The notes: generated by a model from the sequence alone, not told the origin. 64,000 bases of DNA from Pseudomonas rustica (GCF_018336155.1 NZ_JAGYHF010000005.1:124001-188000); one strand, 5' to 3'. Shown: positions 27,347-38,673, counted from the stretch's first letter. Translations and numbers: made by a program.

Positions 27347-29170
27347 GTGATTGTTAGTCCCTGTAATGCAGCAAAATTGTCTGCCAAACGCATGCGAAGT
27401 GCTCTGGTAGCGGGCTCGGCGCTCCTGTGCCTGCTCAGCGCCGGTCAGCTTTGGGCGTTCAATCTTGACGATGTATCGGCCAAGGCAAAAGAGCTGGCCG
27501 GGCAGAAGTTCGAAGCCCCGCGCAGCAACCTGCCGAACGAGTTCCGCGACATGAAGTTCGCGGACTATCAAAAAATTCGCTTCCTCACCGAAAAGGCTGA
27601 GTGGGCTGATCAGAAGACCCCGTTCAAGTTGTCCTTCTATCACCAGGGCATGCACTTCGACACGCCGGTCAAAATCAACGAAATCACGGCGAACACCGTC
27701 GAAGAGATCAAATACGATCCGACCCGCTTCGATTTCGGCGACCTGAAATTCGATCCTAAGGCCACTGAACAACTGGGTTATGCCGGTTTCCGTGTGCTGT
27801 ACCCGATCAACAAGGCTGACAAGCAAGACGAAATCATGACCATGCTTGGCGCGAGCTACTTCCGCGTCGTCGGCAAGGGTCATACCTACGGTCTGTCGGC
27901 CCGTGGTCTGGCGATCGATACCGCATTGCCGTCTGGTGAAGAATTCCCGCGTTTCCGCGAGTTCTGGATTCAGCAGCCGAAGCCGGGCGACAAGCATCTG
28001 GTGATCTTCGCCTTGCTCGATTCGCCACGCGCCACCGGTGCCTACCGTCTGATCCTGCGTCCGGGCAGCGACACCATTGTCGACGTCAAAGCGCAGATGT
28101 TCCTGCGTGACAAGGTCGGCAAACTGGGCATCGCACCGCTGACCAGCATGTTCCTGTTCGGCGCCAACCAGCCGTCGAAAGTCCTCAACTATCGTCGTGA
28201 ACTGCACGACTCCAGCGGTCTGTCGATCCATGCCGGCAACGGCGAGTGGATCTGGCGTCCGCTGAACAACCCTAAACACCTGGCCGTGAGCAACTTCAGC
28301 GTCGAAAACCTGCGTGGTTTCGGTCTGCTGCAGCGTGGTCGCGACTTCAGCCACTACGAAGACCTCGACGATCGCTACGACAAGCGTCCAAGCGCCTGGA
28401 TCGAGCCGAAGGGTGACTGGGGCAAAGGTACCGTTGATCTGGTAGAAATTCCGACCGCCGACGAAACCAACGACAACATCGTTGCGTTCTGGAGCCCGGA
28501 AAAAATGCCGGAGCCGGGCCAGCCGCTGGACTTCGCTTACCGCATGCACTGGACGATGGACGAAGCGGCGATTCACGCGCCGGACAGCGCCTGGGTTTCG
28601 CAGACTCTGCGTTCGACCGGTGACGTCAAGCAATCGAACCTGATCCGTCAGCCGGATGGCAGCGTTGCTTATCTGGTCGATTTCGAAGGTCCATCGCTGG
28701 CGGCCCTGGCCCCGGACGCTGACGTTCGCAGTCAGGTCAGCGTCGGCGACAACGCCGAACTGGTCGAGAACAGCGTGCGCTACAACCCGGAAACCAAGGG
28801 CTGGCGCTTGACCCTGCGGATGAAAATCAAAGACGCAGGCAAGTCGACCGAGATGCGTGCCGCACTGGTTCAGCCGGTGGTAACGGCTGATCTGGCCAAG
28901 TCGTCGGTACCGGCGTCCAACTCGTCCGTGGCCAAGGCCGACAAGGTTGCCGCCAAGCAACAAGAGAAAGAAGACAAGGAAGCCAAGGCAGCCGAGGCCA
29001 AACAGGCTCAACAGGCCGATGCCAAGCCCGCTGCAGATGCCAAGGACAAGGCCAACAAAGACGCCAAGCAGCCTGTAGCTGCGGACGCGGCCCCAGCCAC
29101 ACCGGAATCGGCGCCGACTGAAGAAGTCATCACCGAGACCTGGAGCTATCAGTTGCCTGCCGATGAGTAA
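27347..29170 (+). CDS. opgG: Periplasmic glucan biosynthesis protein OpgG
   Basis: A 607-residue periplasmic protein needed to branch or trim osmoregulated periplasmic glucans made by OpgH. A signal peptide (about 16-37, ending near SAGQLWA) precedes [15 protein letters not shown] and the MdoG carbohydrate-fold domain to about 515. A Lys/Ala/Glu/Asp-rich low-complexity tail follows (about 520-585), then a short conserved end [12 protein letters not shown] chose the GTG because GAGGG lies 6 bases upstream and known Pseudomonas proteins begin with this (M)IVSPCNA sequence (from memory). It overlaps opgH by eight bases. Confidence 0.95.
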   Translation: MIVSPCNAAKLSAKRMRSALVAGSALLCLLSAGQLWAFNLDDVSAKAKELAGQKFEAPRSNLPNEFRDMKFADYQKIRFLTEKAEWADQKTPFKLSFYHQGMHFDTPVKINEITANTVEEIKYDPTRFDFGDLKFDPKATEQLGYAGFRVLYPINKADKQDEIMTMLGASYFRVVGKGHTYGLSARGLAIDTALPSGEEFPRFREFWIQQPKPGDKHLVIFALLDSPRATGAYRLILRPGSDTIVDVKAQMFLRDKVGKLGIAPLTSMFLFGANQPSKVLNYRRELHDSSGLSIHAGNGEWIWRPLNNPKHLAVSNFSVENLRGFGLLQRGRDFSHYEDLDDRYDKRPSAWIEPKGDWGKGTVDLVEIPTADETNDNIVAFWSPEKMPEPGQPLDFAYRMHWTMDEAAIHAPDSAWVSQTLRSTGDVKQSNLIRQPDGSVAYLVDFEGPSLAALAPDADVRSQVSVGDNAELVENSVRYNPETKGWRLTLRMKIKDAGKSTEMRAALVQPVVTADLAKSSVPASNSSVAKADKVAAKQQEKEDKEAKAAEAKQAQQADAKPAADAKDKANKDAKQPVAADAAPATPESAPTEEVITETWSYQLPADE

Positions 29171-31733
29171 CTCTCAAGTACAGCCAGAGACTCTGTCCGA
29201 GTATCTGGCGCATCTGCCGATGACCGACGAGCAGCGCGCGGAACTCGCGGGCTGCCAGTCGTTCAGCGAGTTGCATGAACGCCTGTCGTCCTCGACGTTC
29301 GACGCCCCTGCCGAAGCCGCCCAGGCTTCGGTGGGCAAGCGCCTGACGCTGAGCACGGCTGAAGAACTGGAAGAAGCGGAAATGCTGGTGCTCGACGCCA
29401 GCGGTCGGGTCAGCCTCAAGGCGACCCCGCCGATCCGCCGCACCAAGGTGGTTCCGGAGCCGTGGCGCACCAATATTCTGGTGCGTGGCTGGCGCCGTCT
29501 GACCGGTCGCACCAACCCGCCACAGCCGCCGAAGGACGAAAACGTTCTGCCGGCGGCGCGCTGGCGCACCGTTGGTTCGATCCGTCGCTATATTCTGCTG
29601 GTGCTGATGCTCGGCCAGACCATCGTCGCTGGCTGGTACATGAAAGGCATCATGCCGTACCAGGGCTGGTCGTTCGTCGATCTCGACGAAGTCCTGCACC
29701 AGCCGCTGCTGCAAACCGCCACGCAAGTGCTGCCGTATGCGCTGCAAACCAGCATCCTGATTCTCTTCGGGATTCTGTTCTGCTGGGTGTCGGCCGGTTT
29801 CTGGACGGCGCTGATGGGCTTCCTCGAGTTGCTCACCGGTCACGATAAATACCGTATCTCCGGCAAAAGCGCCGGCAACGAGCCGATTGCCAAAGACGCG
29901 CGTACCGCGCTGGTAATGCCGATCTGCAACGAAGACGTACCGCGCGTATTCGCCGGTCTGCGCGCTACGTTCGAATCGGTCGCGGCTACCGGTGATCTGG
30001 ATCGCTTCGACTTCTTCGTCCTCAGCGACAGTAACGACACCGATATCTGTGTTGCCGAGCAACAGGCCTGGCTGGACGTCTGCCGCGAGGCCAAAGGCTT
30101 CGGCAAGATCTTCTACCGTCGTCGTCGCCGTCGGGTGAAGCGCAAGAGCGGCAACCTCGACGACTTCTGCCGTCGTTGGGGCGGTGACTACAAGTACATG
30201 GTTGTGCTCGACGCCGACTCGGTCATGAGCGGCGAGTGCCTGACCAGTCTGGTGCGCTTGATGGAAGCCACGCCGGATGCCGGGATCATCCAGACCGCGC
30301 CGCGTGCGTCGGGCATGGACACCCTGTATGCGCGCATGCAGCAGTTCGCGACCCGTGTGTACGGCCCGCTGTTTACCGCTGGTCTGCACTTCTGGCAGTT
30401 GGGTGAATCCCACTACTGGGGTCACAACGCGATCATCCGCATGAAGCCGTTTATCGACCACTGCGCCTTGGCGCCGTTGCCAGGTAAAGGGGCGTTCTCC
30501 GGTGCGATCCTGTCTCACGACTTCGTTGAAGCGGCGCTGATGCGCCGTGCCGGTTGGGGCGTGTGGATTGCCTACGACTTGCCGGGCAGCTACGAAGAAC
30601 TGCCGCCGAACCTGCTCGACGAACTCAAGCGTGACCGTCGCTGGTGCCACGGCAACCTGATGAACTTCCGTCTGTTCCTGGTCAAAGGCATGCACCCGGT
30701 GCACCGCGCGGTGTTCCTCACCGGCGTGATGTCGTACCTGTCGGCGCCGTTGTGGTTCTTCTTCCTCGTGTTGTCGACCGCGCTGTTGGCGGTGAACACG
30801 CTGATGGAACCGCAGTACTTCCTCGAACCGCGTCAGCTCTATCCGCTGTGGCCACAATGGCACCCGGACAAGGCGATTGCGCTGTTCTCGACGACCATCG
30901 TGCTGCTGTTCCTGCCGAAACTGTTGAGCATCATCCTGATCTGGGCCAAAGGCGCGAAAGAGTTCGGCGGCAAGTTCAAGGTGACCCTGTCAATGCTGCT
31001 GGAGATGCTGTTCTCCATGCTGCTGGCGCCGGTGCGGATGATTTTCCACACGCGTTTCGTACTGGCCGCGTTCCTCGGCTGGGCCGCGACCTGGAATTCG
31101 CCGCAACGTGACGACGACTCGACACCTTGGAGCGAGGCGGTCAAACGCCACGGCCCGCAAACCCTGCTGGGCTTCTTCTGGGCGCTGCTGGTGGTCTGGT
31201 TGAACCCGAGCTTCCTCTGGTGGCTGGTGCCAATCGTCGGTTCGCTGATGCTGTCGATCCCGGTGTCGGTGATTTCCAGCCGTGTCGGTCTGGGCCTGAA
31301 ATCCCGTGACGAGAGCCTGTTCCTCATCCCTGAGGAATACAATCCGCCACAGGCGCTGCTGGCGACCGATCAGTACACCCACGAAAACCGTTACCACGCG
31401 CTCAACGACGGCTTTGTCCGTGCGGTGGTCGATCCTCAGCAGAACGCTTTGGCGTGCTCGCTGGCGACTTCCCGTCACGGTCAGGCCGAGCCGATCGAAT
31501 GGCTGCGTCAGGAACGTGTGCGTCACGCGCTGAAGGTCGGCCCTGCGGGGTTGAACAACCATGATCGTCTGCAATTGCTGAGCGATCCTGTTGCCTTGGC
31601 GCGTTTGCATGAGCAGGTCTGGGCGGAAGGTCACGCTGAGTGGCTGGACGCATGGCGCGCTTCGGTGAAAGCCGATCCGCATGCGCCGTTGCTGCCGTTG
31701 CAACCGGTGGGCTTGCAGGCGCAACCGGCCTGA
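29163..31733 (+). CDS. opgH: Glucans biosynthesis glucosyltransferase H
   Basis: An 856-residue inner-membrane GT2 glucosyltransferase that builds the beta-1,2 backbone of periplasmic glucans from UDP-glucose. A soluble N-terminus (about 1-135) leads to two membrane segments, then the cytosolic GT2 domain with [24 protein letters not shown] and RRWCHGN (QxxRW-like), then about six C-terminal membrane segments. Translation is coupled to opgG by overlap. A strong terminator follows 5 bases after the stop. Confidence 0.97.
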   Translation: MSNSQVQPETLSEYLAHLPMTDEQRAELAGCQSFSELHERLSSSTFDAPAEAAQASVGKRLTLSTAEELEEAEMLVLDASGRVSLKATPPIRRTKVVPEPWRTNILVRGWRRLTGRTNPPQPPKDENVLPAARWRTVGSIRRYILLVLMLGQTIVAGWYMKGIMPYQGWSFVDLDEVLHQPLLQTATQVLPYALQTSILILFGILFCWVSAGFWTALMGFLELLTGHDKYRISGKSAGNEPIAKDARTALVMPICNEDVPRVFAGLRATFESVAATGDLDRFDFFVLSDSNDTDICVAEQQAWLDVCREAKGFGKIFYRRRRRRVKRKSGNLDDFCRRWGGDYKYMVVLDADSVMSGECLTSLVRLMEATPDAGIIQTAPRASGMDTLYARMQQFATRVYGPLFTAGLHFWQLGESHYWGHNAIIRMKPFIDHCALAPLPGKGAFSGAILSHDFVEAALMRRAGWGVWIAYDLPGSYEELPPNLLDELKRDRRWCHGNLMNFRLFLVKGMHPVHRAVFLTGVMSYLSAPLWFFFLVLSTALLAVNTLMEPQYFLEPRQLYPLWPQWHPDKAIALFSTTIVLLFLPKLLSIILIWAKGAKEFGGKFKVTLSMLLEMLFSMLLAPVRMIFHTRFVLAAFLGWAATWNSPQRDDDSTPWSEAVKRHGPQTLLGFFWALLVVWLNPSFLWWLVPIVGSLMLSIPVSVISSRVGLGLKSRDESLFLIPEEYNPPQALLATDQYTHENRYHALNDGFVRAVVDPQQNALACSLATSRHGQAEPIEWLRQERVRHALKVGPAGLNNHDRLQLLSDPVALARLHEQVWAEGHAEWLDAWRASVKADPHAPLLPLQPVGLQAQPA

Positions 31734-31738
31734 TGAAG

Positions 31739-31767
31739 AAACCCCGCGATGTTGCGGGGTTTTTTTT
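31739..31767 (+). terminator. Rho-independent terminator of opgGH
   Basis: AAACCCCGC, loop GATGTT, GCGGGGTTT followed by further T residues. A perfect nine-pair stem directly after the opgH stop. Confidence 0.92.
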
Positions 31768-31779
31768 GGCCTGCTGAAA

Positions 31780-32103
31780 AGCCCCTCACCCTAGCCCTCT
31801 CCCGGAGGGAGAGGGGACTGACCGAGTTGGATGTTCGAGATACGCCGACCTGATCTTTCTGCGTTGAATTCATAATCGACTCGATCTTTCAGGTCGGCGT
31901 ATAGCTTGAGACACCTCGGTCGGCCCCCTCTCCCTCCGGGAGAGGGCTGGGGTGAGGGGACTGATTGGAAGATGCTTCAGAAGTACGCCGACCGATCTTG
32001 CTGTGCTGAATCCATAATCGACTCGATTTTTCAGGTCGGCGTATAGCTCGAGACACCTCGGTCGGCTCCCTCTCCCTCCGGGAGAGGGCTGGGGTGAGGG
32101 GGA
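31780..32103. repeat. Composite of one and a half family C elements
   Basis: A full element (outer arms near 31780-31815 and 31925-31960) is followed by a second copy of the inner and right part (31985-32103) but no second left arm. The inner part, TACGCCGACC...CAGGTCGGCGTATAGC..GAGACACCTCGGTCGGC, appears twice with about 140-base spacing, indicating tandem duplication. It fills most of the 521-base gap from opgH to the next gene; the remaining 150 bases are a leader. Confidence 0.8.
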
Positions 32104-32254
32104 GCGATCTTGATTGTTAAACAAATCGTCCATTAAACCTTGTGCAAAAAAACGAGTGCGTTAGCATCCGTCCCCGAATTGGCGCGCCCGGGCTTTTTTG
32201 CCTGTTTCTGTCGGTTTTTCGCGCCGCACACGCAATGGTTTTGGGGACTTGAAG

Positions 32255-33052
32255 ATGAAGAAGTATCTGTCGATGCTGCTGGTCGGCGTCACGGCACTGG
32301 TTGCAGTCAATGCGGCGCAGGCTGGCGCAATCGATGACGCGGTCAAGCGCGGCACGTTGAAAGTCGGTATGGATCCGACCTACATGCCGTTCGAAATGAC
32401 CAACAAGCGCGGCGAAATCATCGGCTTCGAAGTCGACATTCTCAAAGCCATGTCCAAAGCCATGGGCGTCAAACTGGAACTGGTTTCGACCGGCTACGAC
32501 GGCATCATCCCGGCGCTGATGACCGACAAGTTCGACATGATCGGCAGCGGCATGACCCTGACCCAGGAACGCAACCTGCGCCTGAACTTCAGCGAACCGT
32601 TCATCGTCGTCGGCCAGACCCTGCTGATCCGCAAAGAGCTGGAAGGCACCATCAAGTCGTATAAAGACCTGAACACCGCCGACTATCGCATCACCTCCAA
32701 GCTCGGCACCACCGGCGAAATGGTCGCCAAGAAGCTCATCTCCAAGGCCAAGTACCACGGCTACGACAACGAGCAGGAAGCCGTGCTCGATGTGGTCAAC
32801 GGCAAGGCTGACGCCTTTATCTACGACGCGCCGTACAACGTCGTTGCGGTGACCAAGGTCGGCGCCGGCAAACTGGTGTTCCTCGACAAGCCGTTCACCT
32901 ACGAGCCATTGGCGTTTGGTCTGAAGAAGGGCGATTACGACAGCCTCAACTTCATCAACAACTTCCTGCACCAGATCCACGAAGACGGCACCTACGATCG
33001 CATCCATGACAAGTGGTTCAAGAGCACCGAGTGGCTCAAGGACATGGAATAA
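32255..33052 (+). CDS. Amino-acid ABC importer, substrate-binding protein
   Basis: A 265-residue periplasmic binding protein. Signal peptide MKKYLSMLLVGVTALVAVNA with cleavage after AQA; mature protein begins GAIDDAVKRGTLKVGMDPTY, a typical cluster-F (SBP_bac_3) start. MIGSGMTLTQERNLRLNFSEP carries the threonine and arginine usually contacting the ligand amino and carboxylate groups. The exact amino acid cannot be told from sequence. It heads a three-gene importer that follows opgGH in pseudomonads. A family D element sits between it and the permease gene. Confidence 0.9.
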   Translation: MKKYLSMLLVGVTALVAVNAAQAGAIDDAVKRGTLKVGMDPTYMPFEMTNKRGEIIGFEVDILKAMSKAMGVKLELVSTGYDGIIPALMTDKFDMIGSGMTLTQERNLRLNFSEPFIVVGQTLLIRKELEGTIKSYKDLNTADYRITSKLGTTGEMVAKKLISKAKYHGYDNEQEAVLDVVNGKADAFIYDAPYNVVAVTKVGAGKLVFLDKPFTYEPLAFGLKKGDYDSLNFINNFLHQIHEDGTYDRIHDKWFKSTEWLKDME

Positions 33053-33064
33053 CGCGCATCCGCT

Positions 33065-33175
33065 GATCGTTCCCACGCTCTGCGTGGGAACGCATCCTGT
33101 GACGCTCCGCGTCACGATCAGGCAGGGACGCAGAGCGTCCCGAGCGGCATTCCCACGCAGAGCGTGGGAACGATC
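33065..33175. repeat. Family D palindrome inside the ABC importer operon
   Basis: Outer arms GATCGTTCCCACGCTCTGCG and its near reverse complement, with inner arms GACGCTCCGCGTC and GGGACGCAGAGCGTCCC. It separates the binding-protein gene from its permease, a position where such hairpins often stabilise the upstream mRNA (inference). Confidence 0.85.
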
Positions 33176-33190
33176 ATCCGAGAACCTGCA

Positions 33191-34150
33191 ATGAAACAGA
33201 AAAAAGCCCAATGGCCTTGGCACGTCCTCACCGTGCTGGTGCTGGTCGGCCTGGCCGGCGCGTTGTATTACGCGACGTCGCTGATGTCCTACGAATGGCG
33301 CTGGAACCGTGTGCCGCAGTACTTCGCCTATCAGGCTGAAGAAACCCAGCGCGCCGCTGACATTTCCACGGTCACCGAACTCGTGCGCAAGGGCAGCAGC
33401 GCGCAGGTCACCCTGCGCAACGACGCTGGTGACGAGCAGCACCTGACTGTCGACGAGAACAGCCTGCAATTCGCTCAGGGCGACGATGTGGCCGAAGGCG
33501 ACGTCGTGGGTGTCACTCGCCATTGGGCGGCAGGGCCGCTGTTGTGGGGCCTGTGGACGACGCTTTGGCTGTCGGTAGTGTCCGGGATTCTCGGGTTGCT
33601 CATTGGTCTGGTCACCGGCCTGTGCCGGCTGTCGAACAACCCGACCTTGCGCGACCTCTCGACCATCTACGTCGAACTGGTGCGCGGCACGCCGCTGTTG
33701 GTGCAGATCTTCATTTTCTACTTCTTCATCGGCACGGTGATGAACCTGTCCCGCGAGTTCGCCGGGATCGCTGCGCTGTCGCTGTTCACCGGCGCCTATG
33801 TGGCCGAGATCATCCGTTCCGGTGTGCAATCGATCGCCCGTGGCCAGAACGAAGCGGCACGCTCGCTTGGTCTGAGTGCCGGTCAGTCGATGCGCCATGT
33901 GGTGTTGCCGCAAGCGCTGAAACGCGTACTGCCACCGCTGGCCGGGCAGTTCATCAGTCTGGTCAAAGACACCTCGCTGGTGTCGGTGATCGCCATCACC
34001 GAGCTGCTGAAAAGCGGCCGTGAAGTCATCACCACCTCGTTCTCGCCGTTCGAAATTCTGTTCTGCGTCGCCGGCCTGTACCTGTTGATCAACCTGCCGC
34101 TGTCGAAAATCGCCAGCCGGCTTGAGCGGAGGCTCGCGCAAAGTGATTGA
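33191..34150 (+). CDS. Amino-acid ABC importer permease with long periplasmic insertion
   Basis: A 319-residue HisM-type permease, about 80-100 residues longer than typical. TM1 is at about 12-31. A soluble insertion (about 35-115) with beta-like stretches ([37 protein letters not shown]) precedes the usual core. That core starts at [20 protein letters not shown] and includes [20 protein letters not shown] and the coupling-loop region [21 protein letters not shown] start at the ATG at 33191 ([10 protein letters not shown]), not the upstream in-frame one inside the repeat. It overlaps the ATPase gene by eight bases. Confidence 0.9.
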   Translation: MKQKKAQWPWHVLTVLVLVGLAGALYYATSLMSYEWRWNRVPQYFAYQAEETQRAADISTVTELVRKGSSAQVTLRNDAGDEQHLTVDENSLQFAQGDDVAEGDVVGVTRHWAAGPLLWGLWTTLWLSVVSGILGLLIGLVTGLCRLSNNPTLRDLSTIYVELVRGTPLLVQIFIFYFFIGTVMNLSREFAGIAALSLFTGAYVAEIIRSGVQSIARGQNEAARSLGLSAGQSMRHVVLPQALKRVLPPLAGQFISLVKDTSLVSVIAITELLKSGREVITTSFSPFEILFCVAGLYLLINLPLSKIASRLERRLAQSD

Positions 34151-34877
34151 AGTCCGCGAACTGGTAAAAGTCTTCGACACCCGTGGGCAAGTGGTGCGCG
34201 CGGTGGATAACGTCAGCACCACGGTCGCCAAGGGCGAAGTGCTGGTGGTGATCGGCCCGTCGGGGTCCGGCAAGTCGACCTTCCTGCGCTGCCTCAATGG
34301 CCTGGAGGAGTTCGACTCGGGCTCGGTGAGCATCGACGGCCTGCAACTGGCCGACCCGAAAACCGACGTCAACGCCTACCGCCGCGAAGTCGGCATGGTC
34401 TTTCAGCACTTCAATCTGTTCCCGCACATGACCGTGCTGGAAAACCTCTGTCTGGCGCAGAAAGTCGTGCGCAAGCGCGGCAAGAAAGAGCGCGAAGCCA
34501 AGGCGATGGAGTTGCTGCAAAAGGTCGGAATTGCACAGAAGGCCAACGAGTTTCCGTCACGCCTGTCCGGCGGTCAGCAACAGCGCGTAGCAATTGCCCG
34601 GGCGCTGGCGATGGAACCGAAGGTGATGTTGTTCGATGAACCGACGTCGGCGCTTGATCCGGAAATGGTTGGCGAAGTGCTGGATGTGATGAAGAACCTG
34701 GCCGTGGAAGGCATGACCATGGTCTGCGTGACCCACGAGATGGGTTTTGCTCGGGAAGTGGCGGACCGGGTGTTGTTCTTCGATCATGGCAAATTGCTGG
34801 AAGATGCTGCGCCGGCGGAGTTCTTTGATGCGCCGAAGGATCCGCGCGCCCAGGCCTTCCTGCGTCAGGTCTTGTAG
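34143..34877 (+). CDS. Amino-acid ABC importer, ATP-binding protein
   Basis: A 244-residue HisP/GlnQ-type ATPase: Walker [10 protein letters not shown] near residue 37, Q-loop [13 protein letters not shown], signature [15 protein letters not shown], Walker [14 protein letters not shown], switch CVTHEMGFA. The GTG at 34143 ([15 protein letters not shown]) is preceded by GCGGAGG and overlaps the permease stop, implying coupled translation; a TTG 21 bases upstream is less likely. It completes the polar amino-acid importer. Confidence 0.92.
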   Translation: MIEVRELVKVFDTRGQVVRAVDNVSTTVAKGEVLVVIGPSGSGKSTFLRCLNGLEEFDSGSVSIDGLQLADPKTDVNAYRREVGMVFQHFNLFPHMTVLENLCLAQKVVRKRGKKEREAKAMELLQKVGIAQKANEFPSRLSGGQQQRVAIARALAMEPKVMLFDEPTSALDPEMVGEVLDVMKNLAVEGMTMVCVTHEMGFAREVADRVLFFDHGKLLEDAAPAEFFDAPKDPRAQAFLRQVL

Positions 34878-34882
34878 TAACT

Positions 34883-34992
34883 GATCGTTCCCACGCTCCG
34901 CGTGGGAATGCCGCCCGGGACGCTCCGCGTTCCTTTCATGCATGACGCGGAGCGTCACAGGATGCATTCCCACGCAGAGCGTGGGAACGATC
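34883..34992. repeat. Family D palindrome
   Basis: Outer arms GATCGTTCCCACGCTCCGCG and its near reverse complement; inner arms GACGCTCCGCGT and ACGCGGAGCGTC around a short spacer. It lies between the convergent ATPase gene and the chemoreceptor gene. Confidence 0.85.
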
Positions 34993-35000
34993 TGTGGGGC

Positions 35001-36917
35001 TTATACCTTGAAGCGCCCCACCAGCATCTGCAGATGCGTCCCCAACCGCGCCAGCTCAACGCTGGACGCCGCGGTCTCTTCACTCGCCGCCGACGTCTGA
35101 TCCGATACGTCCCGCACATTCAGTACGCTACGGTTGATCTCTTCCGCCACCGCGCTCTGCTGCTCGGCAGCCGCCGCAATCTGCTGGTTCATCGCCTGAA
35201 TCGCCGACACCGTGCGGGTAATGCTTTCCAGCGAACCACCGGCACGACGGGTCAGCTCGACGCTGCTGTCGGTCAATGTGCGGCTGTTGTCCATGATCGT
35301 CGCCACTTGCTGGGTACCGTTTTGCAGGCCGACGATCAGCTCTTCGATCTCTTCGGTGGACTTCTGCGTGCGCTGCGCGAGACTGCGCACTTCATCGGCA
35401 ACCACGGCAAAACCACGTCCAGCCTCACCGGCACGTGCCGCTTCGATGGCTGCGTTGAGGGCCAGCAGGTTGGTTTGCTGGGCCACGGATTTGATCACGT
35501 CGAGGACGCTGCCAATCTTGTCGCTTTCGCGCTTGAGCTCGCCCATGGCTTCGGTGGAGTGACCGACTTCAACCGCCAGACGCTCGATTTGTGCGATGGC
35601 TTCGCCGACGACTTTGTCGCCTTCGCGGGCCTGTTGGTCAGCGGCGACGGCGGCTTCGGAGGCTTCCTCGGCATTGCGCGCGACTTCCTGCACGGTGGCG
35701 GCCATTTCGTTCATGGCGGTGGCGACCTGATCGGTCTCGATCTTCTGATTGTTGACCCCGGCGCTGGTCTGCTCGGTCACCGCCGAGAGTTCTTCAGCAG
35801 CGCTGGCGATCTGGGTGACGCCGTCGCTGATCCCGCCGATCAGCTCGCGCAGGCCTTGGGTCATGCTCTGCATCGAGCGTTGCAGTTGGCCGAGTTCGTC
35901 GCGGCGCTGCGAAACCAGGTTGTGGGTCAGGTCGCCCGCGGCCACGCGCTCGGCGACTTTCAGGGTCTGGTTCAGCGGGATGATGATCTGGCGGGTGATC
36001 GCCCACGCGGCCAGCAAGCCGAACGCGATGGCGAGCAGGGTGGCGATGATCAGCATGTTTTTCGCGTGTGCGGCGTCGGTGTCACGCACCACGGTCTGGG
36101 AAATGGTCAGTTTTTTACTGGCATCGAGGAGGATATCGCCCTGGGCTGCCATGCGAGCAACGGCGCTCCCGCTGGCGGTTTGCGCGTCGCGGAACTGGCC
36201 GACGGCGGCGCGATAGGCTTTCATCGACTCGGCGGCTTGCTGCAGGTTGGCAGTGAACTGTTCCGGCAGTTTCGACGGCAGGCTCTCAAGGGATTTCAAA
36301 GCATTTTCGATGGCGTCGAGCGCGGGTTGCTCGGCCTCGGCCTTGCCGCTGTAGGTGTAACCGCGCACTTGATAGCGCGCCTGTTGCAGCAGCTTGCTCA
36401 GATCAACCACGCTGTTGAATTGCGCGACGCTGTCACCTTGCAGCAGGCCCTTTTCAACTTCCGAGACTTTGGCCACGGCGTTGTCGGCATTGGCGCCGAG
36501 TTTGCTGCGCGCGTCTTCGCGGTGCGTGGTCGCCTGGATCATGTCGGCGAAAGCACGTTTGTACTCGGCGACGGCAGCCAGTTGCTGGTCGACCATGGCG
36601 ATGTCGGCCGGTTGTTCGATCAGCGTACGCGCGGTTTGCAGGCCGCTGTCGAGTTTGCCGAGCATGTCGTTGACCGCGCCCGGGCCTTGTTCGCCACGGC
36701 GTGAATCGTAGTCGACGCGGGCCAGACGCAAGTCTTTGCTGTACTCATTGAGGCTGGAAATAAACCCGAGCTTGTCGCCCCGGCTGATGATGCCGCTCAT
36801 GCCGGACCAGCCGGTGAAGGTGATCAACAGCGTCAGCAAAAGCACCAGACCGAAGCCGATACCCAGCTTGCGTTTGACGCTGACATTCCCAAGATTCTCG
36901 GCTAACCAACGGTACAT
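35001..36917 (-). CDS. Methyl-accepting chemotaxis protein with HBM sensor domain (McpK/McpS-like)
   Basis: A 638-residue chemoreceptor. TM1 lies at about 20-40, then an all-helical periplasmic region of about 240 residues, the size of a helical bimodular (HBM) domain. TM2 is near 285-305, followed by HAMP and the signalling domain with [23 protein letters not shown] receptors such as McpS and McpK sense TCA-cycle acids. The P. aeruginosa gene at the same place, before rsmE-tat, is McpK, an alpha-ketoglutarate receptor (from memory). I start at the ATG at 36917, with GGGGAG 7 bases upstream. Ligand assignment is inference from synteny. Confidence 0.9.
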   Translation of the reverse strand: MYRWLAENLGNVSVKRKLGIGFGLVLLLTLLITFTGWSGMSGIISRGDKLGFISSLNEYSKDLRLARVDYDSRRGEQGPGAVNDMLGKLDSGLQTARTLIEQPADIAMVDQQLAAVAEYKRAFADMIQATTHREDARSKLGANADNAVAKVSEVEKGLLQGDSVAQFNSVVDLSKLLQQARYQVRGYTYSGKAEAEQPALDAIENALKSLESLPSKLPEQFTANLQQAAESMKAYRAAVGQFRDAQTASGSAVARMAAQGDILLDASKKLTISQTVVRDTDAAHAKNMLIIATLLAIAFGLLAAWAITRQIIIPLNQTLKVAERVAAGDLTHNLVSQRRDELGQLQRSMQSMTQGLRELIGGISDGVTQIASAAEELSAVTEQTSAGVNNQKIETDQVATAMNEMAATVQEVARNAEEASEAAVAADQQAREGDKVVGEAIAQIERLAVEVGHSTEAMGELKRESDKIGSVLDVIKSVAQQTNLLALNAAIEAARAGEAGRGFAVVADEVRSLAQRTQKSTEEIEELIVGLQNGTQQVATIMDNSRTLTDSSVELTRRAGGSLESITRTVSAIQAMNQQIAAAAEQQSAVAEEINRSVLNVRDVSDQTSAASEETAASSVELARLGTHLQMLVGRFKV

Positions 36918-37066
36918 GCGACAACTCCCCGACCACAAATTGGACTTATGGGGAGCGTATCGGCCGGGTGATGGCAATCTGTAACACCATTTGTCCGGGA
37001 AGGCCCTGCGCTCTGGATCTGCTCACCTGCCGATTGCCGACCTGCTGATCCGCTGATCCGCTGATC

Positions 37067-37160
37067 TGTAGGAGCTGTCGAGTGAAACGAGGCTGCGATC
37101 TTTTGATCTTGCTTATAAAAAAACAACATCAAAAGATCGCAGCCTTCGGCAGCTCCTACA
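37067..37160. repeat. Family A REP pair with one altered arm
   Basis: The right arm is standard (GATCGCAGCCTTCGGCAGCT). In the left arm the stem tip GCCGAAG is replaced by GTCGAGTGAAACGAG, a new small hairpin. Three tandem CTGATCCG-like units (37044-37067) precede it. It lies between the chemoreceptor gene and rsmE. Confidence 0.8.
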
Positions 37161-37177
37161 CGGGGCGCGGTGTTCGT

Positions 37178-37885
37178 TTAGAACAGGCGGGCAAGGAGGG
37201 CGGTGACGGCGGTTTCTACGCGCAGGATGCGCTCGCCCAGTTGCACCGGTTGCAGGCCGGACTTGGCCAGCAGGTCGATCTCGTAGGGAATCCAGCCGCC
37301 TTCAGGGCCGATGGCGAGGGTGACTGGTTCGCTGAGGGCGCGCGGGCACGGCGGATAGTTGCCGGGATGACCGACCAGACCGAGCGTGCCCTCAGTAATG
37401 GCGGGCAGGCGATCTTCAACGAACGGCTTGAAGCGTTTCTCGATGACGATCTCCGGCAATACCGTATCGCGCGCCTGTTCGAGGCCGAGGATCAGTTGTT
37501 CACGGATAGCCGCCGGCTCAAGAAACGGCGTCTGCCAGAAGCTCTTCTCGACCCTATAGCTGTTGACCAGAATCACCTTCGCCACGCCCATGGTCGCCAC
37601 GGTCTGAAACACCCGGCGGAGCATTTTCGGACGCGGCAGCGCCAGCACGAGGGTTAGCGGCAATTTCGCCGGTGGCGGCTGATCGAGGGTGACGCGCAGT
37701 TCGGCTTCATCCGCTTCCAGTCGCAGCAATTCAGCCGAGCCCATCAACCCGTCAATGCGCCCGACGCGCAGGCTGTCACCGACTTCCGAACGGTGAACTT
37801 CCTGCATGTGCGTCAGGCGTCGATCACGCAGCACCACACGCTCGGCCGCAATGAAATCGGCTTCTTCGAGCAACAGCAGGTTCAT
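37178..37885 (-). CDS. rsmE: 16S rRNA m3U1498 methyltransferase
   Basis: A 235-residue SPOUT-family enzyme that uses S-adenosylmethionine to methylate U1498 of 16S rRNA. An N-terminal PUA-like domain (about 1-70, [17 protein letters not shown]) precedes the knotted SPOUT domain with LAIGPEGGW and [13 protein letters not shown]. The start at 37885 overlaps the tatC stop by four bases; a longer in-frame reading would only run through tatC. It is the last gene of the his-tat run. Confidence 0.94.
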   Translation of the reverse strand: MNLLLLEEADFIAAERVVLRDRRLTHMQEVHRSEVGDSLRVGRIDGLMGSAELLRLEADEAELRVTLDQPPPAKLPLTLVLALPRPKMLRRVFQTVATMGVAKVILVNSYRVEKSFWQTPFLEPAAIREQLILGLEQARDTVLPEIVIEKRFKPFVEDRLPAITEGTLGLVGHPGNYPPCPRALSEPVTLAIGPEGGWIPYEIDLLAKSGLQPVQLGERILRVETAVTALLARLF

Positions 37886-38673
37886 GCCTGGGTCGCTGGC
37901 GGCTGGTCGTTGTGGTCGTCGGCCGGGGTTTCTTCCGGGCGTTCGCGCTTGCTGATCAAACCACCGAACAGGATGCCGATTTCGAACAGCATCCACATCG
38001 GCACGGCCAGCAGGGTCTGCGAGAAGATGTCCGGTGGCGTCAGGATCATGCCGACCACGAAGCAGCCGATGATCACGTACGGGCGGATTTTCTTCAGGTA
38101 TTTGACGTCGACCACGCCGATCCACACCAGCAGCACCACGGCCACCGGAATCTCGAATGCCACGCCGAAGGCGAAGAACAGCGTCATGACGAAATCGAGG
38201 TAACTGGCGATGTCGGTCATCATTTCCACGCCTGCCGGAGTGGCGGCGGCGAAGAACTTGAAGATCAGCGGGAACACGAAGTAATAGGCGAACGCCATGC
38301 CGGTGTAGAACAGCAGGATGCTCGACACCAGCAACGGCACCGCGATGCGCTTCTCATGCTTGTACAGGCCCGGCGCGATAAAGCCCCAGATCTGATGCAG
38401 GATCACTGGGATCGCGAGGAACAGCGAGACCATCATCGTCAGTTTCAGCGGCGTCAGGAACGGCGACGACACGTCAGTGGCGATCATCGTCGCGCCGACC
38501 GGCAGGTACTGGCGCAGCGGCGTCGAGACGAAGGTGTAGATCTGCTGGGTGAAGGCGAACAGCCCGGCGAAGATGATGAAGATCGCCGCCACACAACGCA
38601 GCAGGCGGGTGCGCAACTCGGTGAGGTGCGAAACCAGCGGCATGTGCTGGTCGTTTTCGGGGAGATCGCTCAT
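37882..38673 (-). CDS. tatC: Sec-independent protein translocase TatC
   Basis: A 263-residue inner-membrane protein with six membrane segments, the receptor for twin-arginine signal peptides in the TatBC complex. N-terminal [12 protein letters not shown] and the [19 protein letters not shown] stretch are family hallmarks, as is [11 protein letters not shown]. The C-terminal tail is hydrophilic and acidic. Its start overlaps the tatB stop by four bases and its stop overlaps rsmE, so tatB-tatC-rsmE translation is coupled. Confidence 0.97.
   Translation of the reverse strand: MSDLPENDQHMPLVSHLTELRTRLLRCVAAIFIIFAGLFAFTQQIYTFVSTPLRQYLPVGATMIATDVSSPFLTPLKLTMMVSLFLAIPVILHQIWGFIAPGLYKHEKRIAVPLLVSSILLFYTGMAFAYYFVFPLIFKFFAAATPAGVEMMTDIASYLDFVMTLFFAFGVAFEIPVAVVLLVWIGVVDVKYLKKIRPYVIIGCFVVGMILTPPDIFSQTLLAVPMWMLFEIGILFGGLISKRERPEETPADDHNDQPPATQA

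Noticed and set aside
31780..32103. CRISPR array
   Set aside because: The repeats are palindromic arms at irregular spacing and there are no spacers or cas genes. They belong to the family C element.
37886..38125. Longer rsmE reading starting inside tatC
   Set aside because: The added part is tatC in another frame. The RsmE domain begins at 37885, where the usual four-base overlap occurs.
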